Below the pieces are notes generated by a model. That model was not told where the DNA came from. It did no database searches and saw nothing but the letters and a program-made list of their open reading frames with translations. A DNA stretch of 64,000 nucleotides, from positions 11,413,001 to 11,477,000 of the forward strand of contig OX387204.1 of NCBI GenBank assembly GCA_947561715.1, written 5' to 3'. Position 1 is the first letter of the stretch. Every line of letters begins with the position of its first letter. This DNA comes from Ascidia mentula. Lineage: Eukaryota; Chordata; Ascidiacea; Phlebobranchia; Ascidiidae. Both the position numbers and the translations under genes were made by a program. Positions 21,392-32,813 of this stretch are shown here, piece by piece.

Positions 21392-24242
21392 CTAAGCATA
21401 GAAGTATTACTTTCTAAGATTGTTGACAACTGTAAGCTAAATCACATTATTTAGTTGAACATGTTGTTATTGTCCTTTATTGAATAGGACAGAAAGTTCA
21501 AAGTAGCTGAAGATAAACTTAAATATAGGCTAAATACTTTTTAATTAGGCCTACCGATTAAGGTTATGTTTGGTTGTTGACACGGTTTCAATTTTTTCGT
21601 GCCAGTTGTAAACACATAGGTACAATCCAATCAATTTTTGCTAATAACCAACAAATACACTTTCGTTTCTACAACTTGCATCCCGCTTCATCGAAGTTTG
21701 GTCAAATGCAAGCAACCGTGACCTGTCTATAGAAACAAGCAGGGCATTGATTTTTTATTGCGTGTCGAACATCTTGAGAAAAATTGTCGTGCGTGTCGAA
21801 TAGCAAAAATGTCGTATCTGGTAACTAACGCATGTTGTGGGATGCTATGTCACTTTTAAGGTGCGATTGAACCAAAAATGGTACTTATTTCGTAACAATG
21901 CAACATGTTTGATGACAATGCCCCATATTTGGAAACAATGGTTAGTTTTATGGGCTTATTCGCTGAACGTTAAATTAAGTATAGGCTGGCTTTTACCTGG
22001 ATTTTGCCCCAAAACTTATTGCGGTTGCGTTTATTTAGCAATCTAAACATACAAATTTATTTTGGGTCGGGATCCCGGCGTAGCGAACGAAGATCGCATT
22101 AAGTTTTTAACACTACGTAACCGCCTATTTCAAATTTCTCCCCAAATAATTGTTTGCGGTTTGAAATTAAACGACTTATACTGGCACCAATGTCTTCGAA
22201 CCAATTTTGCCACCAGCATATACGGCAAAAAAAATTGACAACTACCTACATGTTAATAGGAGAATCGTTGGCGTCCAATCTTCGAAAAAAGAAAACTAGT
22301 ATGACCGTTGTTAATGTTGCAAGATTGGCGTGGCCGATATGTTAGGCTTAATTAAGTTATTATAGTAATTCAATTTATGCACTTTGGTAGATAACAATAG
22401 TGTTGGTCTGTTCGTGGTACTGCATACCGGTAACTATTTACATTTATCCACGCCGCCCGTGTCGAACAGTGGCGTCGCGTGTCAAACACTAATGGTGAAA
22501 AGGCACAAATCGTCACCCTGGAAACAAGTTTCGCAATGAACACGACACCGACAAGTGCAAGTGACAAGTTACGTTGATAAATTTTAAGGATGTCAGTCTT
22601 GCCTTGCATTTCTCGGCCCCGTCAACGATATTATAGGTACAAATTGAAGTTGTTGCTATTGGCTGTACATATTCTTCAACAAAAAGCATACTGTTTTACA
22701 TAGTTAAGGCATGTACTGTTTTACATAATTTTTTACGACGCAAGGTAACACTACAGTACGTTGAACCAAACAGCACAGATTATGAAAACAAAGATGGTAT
22801 AATTAAACCAATGGTTTTTCACAGCAGCATCCCACTGAGACGCCGTTCCAAAAACCGCTTTGACGGCACCATTTCATATACGCTCAAAACAATCGCTTAC
22901 ATGTGAAACGCGGTCACATCACAGAACCACAACTAAAATAATATATGTCCTCTCCTTTTAAGCAGTCGCCTTTGCACTCTCGCATCAATGTGTGCCGAAA
23001 TGTGCCCAACTGACAACTGTGCCCGGCACATCCCATCCCAGCACAACTCAGCACGCGCGCACAATAAAACAAACACGGAATCGTCTGTAGTGTAAACGGG
23101 CCTTAAAAGCATTTTTAAAATATTACTTTATAGTCGAAAAAAAATAGCCCCAGGGGATTTTTAAATTGAGAACAAAAAAAAACAATCACAATAACAACTA
23201 CAATTGAGAATGATTGTATAGCCTACATACGATCAAAACGTGTGAACATGGATTTCATATCAGCTAATGCCAGTAATTCTAATTCTACTTTAATTTGAAA
23301 AAACTTTAGTGAGATCTAATTCTAGTTCAAATCTAATTTTCGGTTTACCAAAAACGCTACTTTTGTTGAACAGCCCTTTTATTCGCGACGCGTTTTCACC
23401 ATCACAGTTGAATTGTACGGGACAAAACGAGTCGTTCTTGGCATCGTCGACGATTTATTATAAAAAATGTAAAAAATCGATTTAGCTGTCATAAATTGAA
23501 AATGACTTGTGTTCATGCCGGTAATTATAATTCTGATCCGATTTTAATAAAACCAAAGCACCTCTAATTTTAATTGTAATCAAATTTTGCAAATCCTTAA
23601 GTAGTCCAGTTTCGACTTCATGTTGTTTAACAATTATCTTAGCTGTAATTTCAATTCTTATTTACAATTTAAAAGCGCCCAAAAGAAATGATTGGCCAAG
23701 TCTGGCTATATTATGGGTCTTATAGGCTATTATTTGTCCTAAACAATACCATCCTAAGCGACCCCCTACGTTGTCTGACTACTGCTTCATATCCAACCGC
23801 CTCTAAAATTGTTCGCAACGTTGATTAAATAGGCAACGTGTTCCTTAATTAAGCAACATATGTTAGTTAAATCAGCGACGTGTTACAGAAATCAAGTCTG
23901 TCTGGCACACATGTCGCAAGACAATGATTTTGTTTGTTGAAGCAAATTTGGGAGGTGTGGTTTGTCAAGAGTTAATTTATTTTACTTTTTGCTACTGGAT
24001 TCAAAAACTTCCAAATGTTCTGATGAATTTTAATTATTCAAATCGCATCATTTTAGGTTTGGGCACAATACCTTTCAATCAGCAATGCATTTTATTATAG
24101 CTTCATCTACACAAACATACAAACACAGTAATTGCTTTGTTAGTACATTTTCTGTTCAATATGCTGTCGTAAGACAGTTGTAAAGGCACAAGTCAGTCAT
24201 ATGCAAACATCGTCGAAAAACTTTGGTATGATTTGTCTGAAA
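21392..24242. other. Gene-free intergenic region
   Basis: No coding exon supported on either strand. The segment near 21750-21800 repeats a CGTGTCGAA word. The string AGTGTAAACGGGCC at 23090-23103 resembles a transposon terminus, but its partner end was not found. The rest is AT-rich with poly-A/T runs, including upstream DNA of BRK1. Confidence 0.45.
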
Positions 24243-26699
24243 TCAGTCGACCTGCTGTTGATAGCCTGATTTGGCGTTTAATTGCAGAGGTGACGACATT
24301 TGTCCACTTCGAAGTTCTTTCCAGTTAAATCCATAAAACCACTCATGGGAACGGATCTATAGCGAATAAGTAGTGTTTTTATTTGTTAAATGTTTTCTGT
24401 ATGTTTAATGATTTGCCTCAATCAAAACACGAAACATATTAATTTACCTCTTCCCCGAGCCTTCGGTCGGGTTCTCGGTAACACAAACCCCGCACAAACG
24501 ATTTTGTAACGTGACTCATGCTGTTAGGGAATACAACATCTGAAAAGTATGTCATACACTGAACTTGTTTTGTTTAGGGTAATTCGAAAATGAACAAGGT
24601 TTAGTTGCAAATAAACTCTCCCCCACATATTTTGGTTTCGAGATTAGAAAATTAGAGAAAGAAAAGCAGCTCTTGTATACAACATACCATGTCAATTTAA
24701 TGTATAATAATGTAGCGTTTATAATATTTAATGCCTGTTTCATGACAAATATTGTCAATTAATTCTTGCGGTTCACATTTATGGACTGTTTGATCATTTG
24801 GAATTTAATAGTTATAATTGTCAATAGAAATTACCTGTGATTCCGCGAAGAGTTGCTTTATGCGTGTCAATTATGGCGACACGGCGGAAAGGAGACCGGC
24901 ATGTCAGAACCTCGTATGTAACAACGCCCAGTGAGAAATAATCGGCACTGTACGAGTGACCAGTGTGCAAAAGAACTTCTGGCGCAATGTATCTGCAATA
25001 AAGGCGGCGAAATGGTTACATCAACATATGATTAATGTGATAGCCTATACTTAATTATAATTAGGCCTATGCTGTAATTGGTGAATTTTTTTTCCTTCAG
25101 ATTTAAGACAGTTTGAAAATTGTAACTATGATTTGCAGTTCTTGTTGAATTATTGGGTCGCCTCAAATTATTTTTAGCCAATCGTTTGCTTAGGAGCTGT
25201 AGTATGTAAATAGAAAGTCAACTTTTCAAAACTTGACATAGGTTGATACTTTAAATATAGCCTGCCTTCTAAACTCTAGTAAATAATAATAAATTGCACC
25301 TCTTTTATTACGGGCAAAACGGTTATCCTGTTTAAAGCGATCGAATGTTCTTTTATAAAGTTGTCTGATTAAGTAAAAGCAAATTTGAAATGAAACATTT
25401 CTGGCCTTAAGAAACCCCAGATACGCTTCACATACAACTGATATATTTTAATTTCCCATGCGAAAAGTTTAGTGCCAAATCTAATTTATCCTGCGAAATT
25501 ATAATTAACAGTGTTTGCTTACCCAGGAGTTCCACAAAACGTGTTTGTCTGTTTCTGATGTGGTTCAAGAGTTTTGCAAAAGCCAAGGTCTGCAACTTTA
25601 GCTAATCCTAAACAAATTGCCTTGTTTGCAATTAAGTTGAGTAAGTAAGCCATAACTGCTACCCACCAACCAATATTTGGTAGCCGTTCTGGCTTTTCTA
25701 TGGGATTTTCTAGGAAAAACATTTTTAACAGACGTGTGAAAAAAACTCTTCTATTCGATTAGGGGATAAAGTATCAAGTAATTAGTTTGGTAATAATATA
25801 CTATTTGCGCAATGGTGTTAAATTTTAAATGAAATAATGTTCTGCTTGAGCTTTTTTATTTGTCAAATAACGTTTCCTAAGTGTCACAGATGTATTTTAC
25901 AAGAATTTATGTAAAACATTTACATACCGTCTTGTCCAATGAGTATATTTTCTGTTTTCACGTCGCGATGGATTACATTCAAAGTTTTGTGCAGGTAAAA
26001 AAGTGCTTCTGTTATGCATCCAATGACGTAACGGGCTATCCCGCAGCGCATTGGGCCGTGACGTTCCAAGTACGAAAACAAATCACCGTGCAAACAAGCT
26101 TCGATCACGAGGAAGACATGGTTTGTTGTGTAAAACGTCCGAAAAAGCCTTGGAATGAACCTAAGGACCACAGTGACTGATCAACATACCAACAAACGGT
26201 TGTTTTGTTATGAATGTAGTTTATGGTACCTTGAATAGGAAAGGGATAATACATGCCTTTCTGCTTCGAACTGCTTCTCTTGTTTAGGTTCGACGAACAA
26301 CTTTCTACTGACTTGTTTAAGTGCAAAGTACTTGCTTTTGTTTTGCCTGAAACAAAAAGTATGTGTTTTAAGCTACATGTAAGTTCGCTTACCAATCTAG
26401 TTTGTTTACCTTTGAAGTTCTACTAAGTCAACTTTAGCAAAACCGCCTCCACCGAGATTGCGAATATGGGAAAAATCAGTAAGAACAACTTCATTTAGTT
26501 TCCAAAAGTCATTTTTTCGGAATTGTGAGGGAAGAGAACGACTGCTGACTCGACTTTTGCCTTCCTTGATGTTTTTCATGTCATAATACCATGATGACCC
26601 TTTCTGTCCATTTGAAGCACGTTTACAACTACTTTCCACATCTGAACTAAAACCACTGTCGATGGAACTTTCTTCCCACTCACATTTTGTTACATTCAT
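24243..26699 (-). CDS. AGC-family Ser/Thr protein kinase, PKG-like catalytic domain without cyclic-nucleotide domains
   Basis: Exons in transcript order: 26699-26410, 26346-26230, 26160-25928, 25607-25523, 24992-24835, 24539-24448, 24356-24243; 362 aa with every phase closing. The first ~72 residues are Ser/Lys-rich and unstructured. Then come the P-loop LGGGGFAKVDLVE, the beta-3 lysine in YFALKQVSRK, an alpha-C glutamate in EAERHVL, catalytic IHRDVKTENIL, DLG in place of DFG (VADLGFCKT), the activation loop TNTFCGTPGYIAPE, SADYFSLGVVTYE and the C-lobe EPDRRLGEE, then HEWFYGFNWKELRSG. P-loop and activation loop resemble cGMP-dependent kinase, but there is no room for cyclic-nucleotide domains and no C-terminal hydrophobic motif. 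All catalytic residues remain, so it should be active. Substrate unknown. AG directly precedes the ATG. The exact orthologue is not recognised. Confidence 0.88.
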
Positions 26700-29600
26700 C
26701 TCAAATCCCTTAAATAGTTTTCCACAATAACACTTTTTTGCGTAATTTAATGCCTAGAAATAAATAAAGCCTTTTTAATCGTCAATTAAAAGCTGCAACA
26801 AGAGCATTTGAGGTAATGTTCTTCTTCAGCAAACTGCCCGTCGGTGTGACAAACGGATCTATTTACATCGATGTTGAACGCCCGAGGCAAACTTTTATGA
26901 CGCTTGTTTGTCACGCAATGCAGTAAACTGAACAATATCGCGAGACAAAAACCCCTCACGAACAAACCTTTTCTTGAAATGGGAGCTCCTGTTTGTTTCG
27001 ATTTTCCCCTGAAAATAATAAACGAGAACATAGGTAATTTCCCGAATGGGTGAAGCCACAAACAAGCTTCAGGTGAAGAGAATAGACAGCTGATCAAAAA
27101 TCAGCACGTGACTTTAGCTTTTATGCGTCTCGTTGAAGCAATATACTGCATTGGACCGTGACATAATATGTTTATGCCTTGCTTAGACATGCCTTGTGAC
27201 TTGTTCACATTTGCATTTTCGTGCAAAAGCCAATAAACAATTTATCACAATTAATATCATACGTGATTATGGTCGTGTTGGCTAAAAGACAAGAAACTTT
27301 TTGTTTCTCTTGCCAGCATCACCCGCGAAAACCATATGAACTAAATAATTTATTCCATTGTAATATTTTATTTTGCGGATCATACTGAACTGAAATGTAG
27401 ACAGGGTTAGCACTGGCCAGGACCAAATATTAAGCTAGCCTCACTTGGTTGCCGAAATTTTATTTATTTCAGAAACGTTGACCCATTTTTAAGGACATCG
27501 TGTGGTGGCCTTTTTTTTAGGTAAACAGCGATAATTGCTGTATTTTTGTGGTATCATACAGCTGGTCCGCTTAAAAAGCCAAATTTATAAAAAAATAACT
27601 AAGAACGCAGTTCAAAATAAACACAGGTGTATTTTCTTTGACACTGCTTGTAAAAATAAGCACAATTCTTAAGAAAAAATCACGATATGGCAACCTTGAT
27701 TATAGCATTTGAAATGTATATGGTATACATATATCGCACTTCTCATGTGACATTTGTACCCGTTATACCATGTGTATAACAATCTAGAAAATCTTGAAGC
27801 TAAAGATCAGAATAGTGGCCGCTGGGGTCCACAATACTTGCCTGCAAAGAAGACGGGAAATGTTATGAACTGGTTCTTCATTGCTTTATTTAATTTCCCT
27901 ATCTTCGTTTCAAACTTTTTTTAGAATACTTTAAAATTTTTAAAGGCAAACAAAATGTGCCAAAAAATAAACAGGTTTGTAAGCTTTGTCCCGAATTTGA
28001 TAATAGTGACTGTGGTGACTGAGCCGTAATTGGTGACCACCTTACTAGTGCTTTTCCCAGTACCAATAATTGGTGTATAATTCTGCGAAATAACAAAGAA
28101 ATAACAAACGAAATAACACTCAATAAAGGTCAGGGCTAAAGTTTGTGTGACGTAAAGGTATTGTGTATTTTCTGTAAAATTTGTTGACCTCTAGGTGGCG
28201 AAAGTGATCGCTCATAAAATATTTCTATCCGCGACACCTTTTAAACATCGTGCATGTCAAAACAAGATATCATTTATTTTAGGTTAGAAATTTGAATCTC
28301 AAACCAACTGCTTGCTGCAACTTAAATAGTCGCATTTCCTCAACAATTAAAGAGTCGACAGCTGCCCGACAGATTATATTCAATGCTTCAGTTCACCGGC
28401 GTCAACGTCGTCAAGCTTGTTACAGAATTAAGCCCTCTGTCCGAAAGAATTGCAATACATTTGACGCCAGTCGTAAATTGCATGAAGGCATTTTCTACCA
28501 TATGTGTTTATTACAACATTAACTTGCGTACGATTTTGGTGGTTTATCCAGCTTTTTGAAAACTTTGTTTGTGTATATTTTTAATATGTATCACACCATG
28601 TGTGGTTTTAAGGAGTTGCTGTCCATGAAAACAGGCCAATCCCTAATAACATACTATAAATTGATGATTTGATGCAGAGGTGTTAAAAGGTCGCTTATCA
28701 ATTCCTATTTCGGTACACACGATTCTTAATCAATTTGCTACACAGCGATTGACGTAGACATGATTGCCAAACAAACCCTGAAAATATATTAAAGTCAAAC
28801 AACTTATTTGATTAGGAACGGCTGCTAAATTTCCCGTGTACCTTTGACAGCATCAACGGCGCCTCTGCAACGCTTGTACCCTTGTGTACTGTGGCCCTTG
28901 ATTATAATGATAATTATCATTTGGCGGGTTATTCCTCATAATAAGGAAACTATCCTATTACGTGCTAACAGTGCCGCGAAACTGTTTTCCTGTTATTGTC
29001 GCGCTAGCACTGCATTTGCCAAATTTAATAAAGGTACGTATGTGTGATAAATGTCATGATAATGTAATCCGGTGTCCCTCAAACACTTCACCAAAAACCA
29101 AAATAATTCGGGGTGATTGTATGGACTGCAGTGTATTATATGCATGTTCTCAAGTTAAACCCGGACGTATACGCATTCTTTGCCGCAATAAAACAATTTC
29201 CTGCAACTGGTTTGTGAGAACTGATCATTAAAACGAATGACGGAAGGTATTCGTCGAACAGACCCCACGGAATTAGCATGCATTTCAATTAATCAATCAA
29301 ACTGCGTATTATACATGGTTTAACGTTTCACTGTTATCTCGCAACTCTGTGTGGTGGTTTTCAGTAAATTGGTTATGGGAATCCCGACTACTCTGTCGAC
29401 AAGACGCTTCTATTAACGCTGATCAATTATCTCGATTCTATTGGGGGAATGTAATCCAAGCATTCAAAGAAATTCTTAGGATATCATCTGTACCTTAAAT
29501 GATTGATTAACATAAAATCTAAAACCCTTGAGAAGACGTTGCATCATTCGCGGAAGCATATCTCCAAGCAAACTGATTTTATGAATTCAAGTTAATCCAT

Positions 29601-30290
29601 CATATGCACTCTTTTTAAAGAACTACTAGATGGCAGCGAAAAGGTAAAACATTTTACCACAGTCGCGCGCAAAAGGCAATGAACTAAGTATTCTTAAATT
29701 TTTTCACCCAAAACAAAAAAAACGTGAGTCTTGTTGCAGTAAGGTTTTGAGATTAAAATATTATTTATTTTTCTATTATTAAAGACAATCCATGTTAATA
29801 CAGATTAACCTTTATATAACTTAGTACGGAAATACTTTTATAGGTTTTTATAACTATTTTCCAATGAAAATGTAAAAACCACTACATATCGCGTTGCTGT
29901 CGTTCCGGGAAGGGAGTGTAAGCAGAAAGAGGGGAAACGGATTGGAAGAAGCTTTCTTTGTTGGCGTCGGCGTCGCGTCGCTAAAAGGCTTTCCCCAACG
30001 AAGTGCATCACCCGTTGACAGAGAAACGTGTCTACGAAAAAAGGTCGTCAGTCGACGGCATGGGTTGGATAGGATTCTGTTACCAGTTACTCTATGATAA
30101 TACATTCGCGAAAACGATAAAATGCGTTGACATAACTTTTGCCATGTAAAGTTAATCAAGCAGGTGCAAGTAAACCGTGATGAATAATTGAGCAGAGGTG
30201 ATGCGCTGTAATGGAGGTCAATCAGTCGCATAAGGTTGGTATGATCGTCTTTTAAAATCGTGCGTCGTGTATTGACAGGCGTGAAGGTAA
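26700..30290. other. Gene-free intergenic region between the kinase and the GFI1-like gene
   Basis: Several frames of 60-125 codons occur on both strands (for example minus 29854-30231) but overlap each other and show no motif or splice support. Upstream regulatory DNA of the GFI1-like gene is expected here. I searched by eye for a SNAG-type start (MPRSFLVK) and did not find one. Confidence 0.45.
27404..27700. mobile_element. Diverged hAT-like MITE related to 20448-20700
   Basis: It begins CAGGGTTAGCA and ends ATGGCAACCTTG, resembling the ends of the 20448-20700 element. The interior near the right end (GACACTGCTTGT, AAAATAAGCACAATTCTTA) parallels the other copy. No target duplication survives. 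Confidence 0.55.
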
Positions 30291-30300
30291 TTTATTAGGA

Positions 30301-32813
30301 ATGGATGGTGGTGTTGATGTTCAAAATCAACCTCTTTGCTTGTCTACGAAACCGCAACGGTTCTATTTGCCCTCAAGTGAAAACTTTTGGATGGACACGA
30401 AAATTTCTGGTAGTGTTCATAAAGTGACACCCGAAGAAGATACTGAAGAAGAAGAAGAAGAAAACAAACTAACTGTGTCGGATAGACCAGCGCGCATTGA
30501 TTTTGAACGGAAAAACATGTTTGACCCAAAATCGGACAAAAAACGAAAACTTTTTGCAGATTTTTCTGGCAACGCGAAAAAGCACATTTCTACATATAGT
30601 GAGTACTTGTATAGGGAAAGAATCACGTGAAACTAAGAAAATAATTATTTTCTTTACTACCTTAATACAACTGTTTACAGAAACATCGGCTGTGGAGCGT
30701 GGTCAGACAAAAAGTGAAAGTACTACGACTTGGGAAAACAAATCGTCATCGTTGATTACTTCATCCGGAAAACAGTTATGGCGGCCGCCGGTGGAAGGAC
30801 TCGACGCAGGTAAAAGATTTGGAATACTTTATTCAAATGCATATTGAGTCTTCATACATCCTAAATAAACGGTTTATACAGATCATCCCGACAATTGTTC
30901 AACGAATACTGATGAAGAAAGAGAAATAACTGCGTTATGCGCACCTCTTTACAACTGGAATAATCTTGCCTTGCAACAGTTCATTGGTGAGTACGATCAT
31001 CACAAACATAAACATTATTACAGTAACATTAATATGTTGTTTTACTGCAGCCAGATCTAGTATGTTTCGGTTCCCATCTATATATCAAGGACAGTGGTCG
31101 TCTCTTGGTCGACAGCAAAACGACCAAAAGGGTGAGCAACACAAACATGTTGTGTGCGGGTTTTTACAATGACATTTATTTTTTGAAATTATGCAGATTT
31201 GCAGACAAGCACCTACCATCAATACATGCACGCCCAAAACATGACGTCTTTTTTGCGTTCACTGCCTTTTTACGCCACAGGTAAACTATCTATAATTTAT
31301 TGAGAACATAAATTTATGATAAACGAGAGATTGAAAATACTTCATGAAGCACCTGTAGCGTACGTGATTGGAAAAACTTTACATAGTGTAGCAGATGTTA
31401 CCGACTTTATAGAATAATTAAAATCAAATAATGTAAATCCTAATGGGAATAATTTATTTGAAGAGGTAACTTTTAGACAGCATTATTAAACTTAGGTAGA
31501 TTATGGTAACTACATACTCTCATGGATACGGATAGGATATCTAATTGAAAATATGATGTCTTACTTTTTAGGATTTCCAAATTTACTGAAAAGTGGTCAG
31601 TCTGCATTCATGTCAGGGAGCCAGCCGTATTTAAATGAAGCGTCTCCAAAACAGTGGGACAATATACGTCAACAGATGAAACTAGCATCCCTCCAAAATG
31701 CTGAGGCCAAGTCAATGTTTGCAGCAACGATACCGTCATGCAGTACGACGCCATTTTTCACTTCGCGTGCTTTTCTGAACGTCGCCTCTGCCGGCAAACT
31801 GACCCACGCCTGTTCGCATTGTGATAAGAGCTTCGCAAATGCAAATGATCTTGAGGTATGCAGCGATTTTAACGCAGGTTAAATACAAAGCTTTTTTGTT
31901 ACAGTTGTATTTTAATTTGAGGAGTGACATACGATCTCACAAGTGTTAAAAATGGAATGAAAATTTGGCTTCAAACAACGATATGCTGAAAGTTTATTAG
32001 CCTATTTCGGTATAAGTTGATTGTGAAATTATTTACACTTTTTACTCAGGTACATGGAATTCTGCATTATTCTGGTGATCGAACGTACAATTGTCGAGTT
32101 CATAAGCAGTTGTGTGATGCCGAATCGAGCGACCAGCAGAAAACTTGTTCCGGAAAGGAAAAGGTATAAAACACCAGATTCCAATATTTTTAGGAATCGT
32201 GTAAATTAACATAATTTGTTTTTCCAAAATATGTATTTTTTGTTCCAACAACAATATAACCTTCAACGTATTTTAGGTTTTTGAGTGTCATATCTGCCAT
32301 AAAACCTTCAAGAGATCTTCAACATTGTCTACGCACCTACTAATTCACAGTGATACAAGACCCTTCCCATGTCCTTACTGCGGAAAGAGATTTCACCAGA
32401 AGTCAGATATGAAAAAACACACATTTATACACACTGGTAAGGAATATTTTTACCATTTCGCGTAATGAACAATCGTGATAGCAGCAAAGCATTTCGGTTG
32501 ATTTGTTCTGCTGCTATTGTACGCAACTCAAACAAGTAATAAACCGTTTCCGGTTTATGGATCGTATAACAGAGGAGGAAACGAATGCGTTTCTGTAATT
32601 TAAACGTTCATCACTTGTTTATGTATTTCAGGGGAAAAACCACACAAATGCCGCATTTGTGGCAAAGCCTTCAGCCAAAGTTCCAACCTGATAACTCATA
32701 TGCGCAAACATACGGGCTACAAACCGTTCGCGTGCGATTGCTGTGATCGTGCCTTCCAACGCAAAGTTGACTTACGACGCCACAAGGAGTCACAACACAA
32801 CATTAAGCAATAG
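30301..32813 (+). CDS. GFI1: GFI1/GFI1B-type C2H2 zinc-finger transcription factor
   Basis: Exons 30301-30598, 30681-30809, 30882-30986, 31051-31131, 31197-31280, 31572-31855, 32050-32163, 32277-32436, 32632-32813; 478 aa (human GFI1 422). The N-terminal ~300 residues are low complexity with an acidic run after TPEEDTE. Fingers at the C-terminus: [20 protein letters not shown] (finger 1), then a region lacking a proper finger 2, then [60 protein letters not shown] and [17 protein letters not shown]. The last four match GFI1 fingers 3-6, including the DNA-contact helices. Known role: repressor recruiting LSD1/CoREST through an N-terminal SNAG domain and binding AATC-core sites. No SNAG sequence is seen at this start; a missed 5' exon is possible. 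Poly(A) signal AATAAA at 33011-33016. Confidence 0.93.

Noticed and set aside
26786..27097. 103-codon minus-strand ORF upstream of the AGC kinase
   Set aside because: Cys/Phe/Leu-rich chance frame without a domain; considered as an extra kinase exon, but no donor connects it and the kinase start is already preceded by an acceptor.
29854..30231. 125-codon minus-strand ORF upstream of the GFI1-like gene
   Set aside because: Overlaps a plus-strand frame, no motif, no acceptor or donor consistent with an exon, composition typical of chance.
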